Below are positions 23,440 to 24,285 of a stretch of DNA of 24,285 nt, piece by piece. Under the pieces are notes generated by a model that did no database searches, was not told where the DNA came from, and saw only the letters and a program-made list of their open reading frames with translations. The DNA is taken from assembly GCA_046758065.1 (NCBI GenBank), contig JBHHZM010000036.1:1-24285 (forward strand), written 5' to 3'. The position numbers and the translations under genes were made by a program. The DNA comes from JBHHZM01 sp046758065. Its GTDB lineage: Bacteria; Pseudomonadota; Alphaproteobacteria; JAAXGF01. The first letter of the stretch is position 1; each line of letters begins with the position of its first letter.

Positions 23440-24102
23440 TTAGCCCCGCAGCGCGTTGCGGAGAAACTCGCCGCCGAGCGCAAGCCCCTCCGCATCGATG
23501 CCGTGGCCGACGCCGCGCGCCACGTGCCAGCGCACCGGAATTTGGTGTGCGCCGAGCGCCGCCACCGCCGCGCCGAGCGACTCGAACGGCACCACCGGGT
23601 CGGCATCGCCGTGCGCGAGCAACACCGGCGGTCGCGACCGCAGATCGTTCGCCAGCGTCTCGGCGCCGATGAGCGCGCCCGAATACCCGACCACGGCGGC
23701 GCACGCGCGGGCCCGGCGCAGCGCGACGTAGAGCGCCATCATCGCGCCCTGACTGAAACCGACGAGCGCCAGGCGATCGGCGACGAGGCCGGCGTCGGCG
23801 AGCGCGTCGTCGAGAAAGCGGTCGATGATCGCCGCGGCCCCGGCCGCTCCGGCGGCGATGACCGCCGGGTCGCGGTCGCGGAAGCCGAACCATTGGCGCC
23901 CCATGGGGTTTTCGTCGCAGACGTAAGGCGCGTGCGGCGAAACGAAGCGCGCCCCGGGCAGCGCGCGCGCCCACTCGGGCGCCAGTCCGATGAGATCGCC
24001 GCCGTCGGCGCCCCAACCGTGCAGCAGCACGACCAGCGCATCCGCCGCGCCGCCGGAGGCGGGCGGCCGGGCGGGACCGGAGATTTCGGGAAGCCTCTCC
24101 AT
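23440..24102 (-). CDS. alpha/beta-hydrolase carboxylesterase/phospholipase family
   Basis: Cytoplasmic serine hydrolase of 220 residues if started at ATG 24102, with GAGGTAGG about ten bases upstream; in-frame starts at 24165 and 24273 would add a poorly conserved, Arg-rich leader. Catalytic triad: S117 in GFSQGAMMAL, D168 in HGDADPVVP, H200 in GVGHGID. The oxyanion-hole HGWGADGGDL segment and the SPHAP...QWFGF run are typical of the phospholipase/carboxylesterase (Abhydrolase_2) family. These enzymes hydrolyse short-chain esters; the natural substrate is unknown. The 180 bp upstream hold no other recognisable gene. Confidence 0.88.
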   Translation of the reverse strand: MERLPEISGPARPPASGGAADALVVLLHGWGADGGDLIGLAPEWARALPGARFVSPHAPYVCDENPMGRQWFGFRDRDPAVIAAGAAGAAAIIDRFLDDALADAGLVADRLALVGFSQGAMMALYVALRRARACAAVVGYSGALIGAETLANDLRSRPPVLLAHGDADPVVPFESLGAAVAALGAHQIPVRWHVARGVGHGIDAEGLALGGEFLRNALRG

Positions 24103-24285
24103 CGACTCGAAACCTACCTCGTGCCCGCCCACAAAAACCGTGAGAAATGAACCGCCAAGCGCCATTCGGCGATTCCCAAGCGGGCCGCGCTGTGGCAGCT
24201 TACGGCGCAAATTCCGGAGACCGTACCTACACCAGATGCCGCGCCCCGTCGACCAAAACGCCCCGCTCAACACGCCAGGCCCGGA

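Noticed and set aside
24236..24285. Possible start of a plus-strand gene running off the window (ATG, then PRPVDQNAPLNTPGP)
   Set aside because: Only 16 codons are visible, there is no close ribosome site, and competing frames are equally open.

Overview
The window is high-GC DNA in which most genes read like alphaproteobacterial chromosome. Evidence includes an ETF-ubiquinone oxidoreductase, a Coq7-type ubiquinone hydroxylase, DsbB, IspE behind a TPR lipoprotein, and a uracil-DNA glycosylase of the alphaproteobacterial WRPPGNR type. A Rhodospirillales-like host is a reasonable guess, but no rRNA or marker gene settles it.

Layout. (1) Positions 35-6628 look like core chromosome: UDP-glucuronate 4-epimerase, ispE, a TPR lipoprotein and ETF-QO on the minus strand, then a divergent uracil-DNA glycosylase. 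(2) Positions 6674-18644 look like an island, or stacked islands, at a tRNA-Leu(CAA) gene. One intact tRNA-Leu(CAA) sits at the right edge (18558-18644). Four further tRNA-Leu sequences lie to its left, all in the same orientation: a full-length copy with a mismatched acceptor stem (18459-18545), a 61-bp 3' fragment (16215-16275), a decayed 87-nt relic (15599-15685) and a 34-bp 3' fragment (6674-6707). Between them are a Fic-family C-terminal remnant, a truncated tyrosine recombinase, a bacteriohemerythrin, a four-gene 2-oxoacid:acceptor oxidoreductase operon, an IS5-type transposase stub, a PD-(D/E)XK nuclease, a HicB/HicA pair with hicA frameshifted, and an adenylate cyclase-TPR protein. (3) Positions 18863-24102 look like chromosome again: yqaA-dsbB-coq7 on plus, then HNH endonuclease, a SIR2-TPR protein and a carboxylesterase on minus.

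The most interesting unit is 7836-14110. A perfect FNR/FixK-type palindrome (TTGATATATATCAA) lies at the right distance from a -10-like hexamer for a class II activated promoter. It precedes bacteriohemerythrin, then a GltD-like flavoprotein with ferredoxin domain, a second FAD protein, a gamma-alpha fusion subunit and a TPP/[4Fe-4S] beta subunit. This resembles the KorCAB 2-oxoglutarate:NADP+ oxidoreductase of anaerobic aromatic degraders, with one additional flavoprotein. The inferred picture is a low-oxygen module in which an oxygen-binding protein accompanies an oxygen-sensitive enzyme that exchanges electrons between a 2-oxoacid, ferredoxin and NAD(P). Substrate and direction cannot be read from the sequence.

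No CRISPR array, rRNA gene or complete insertion sequence was seen.
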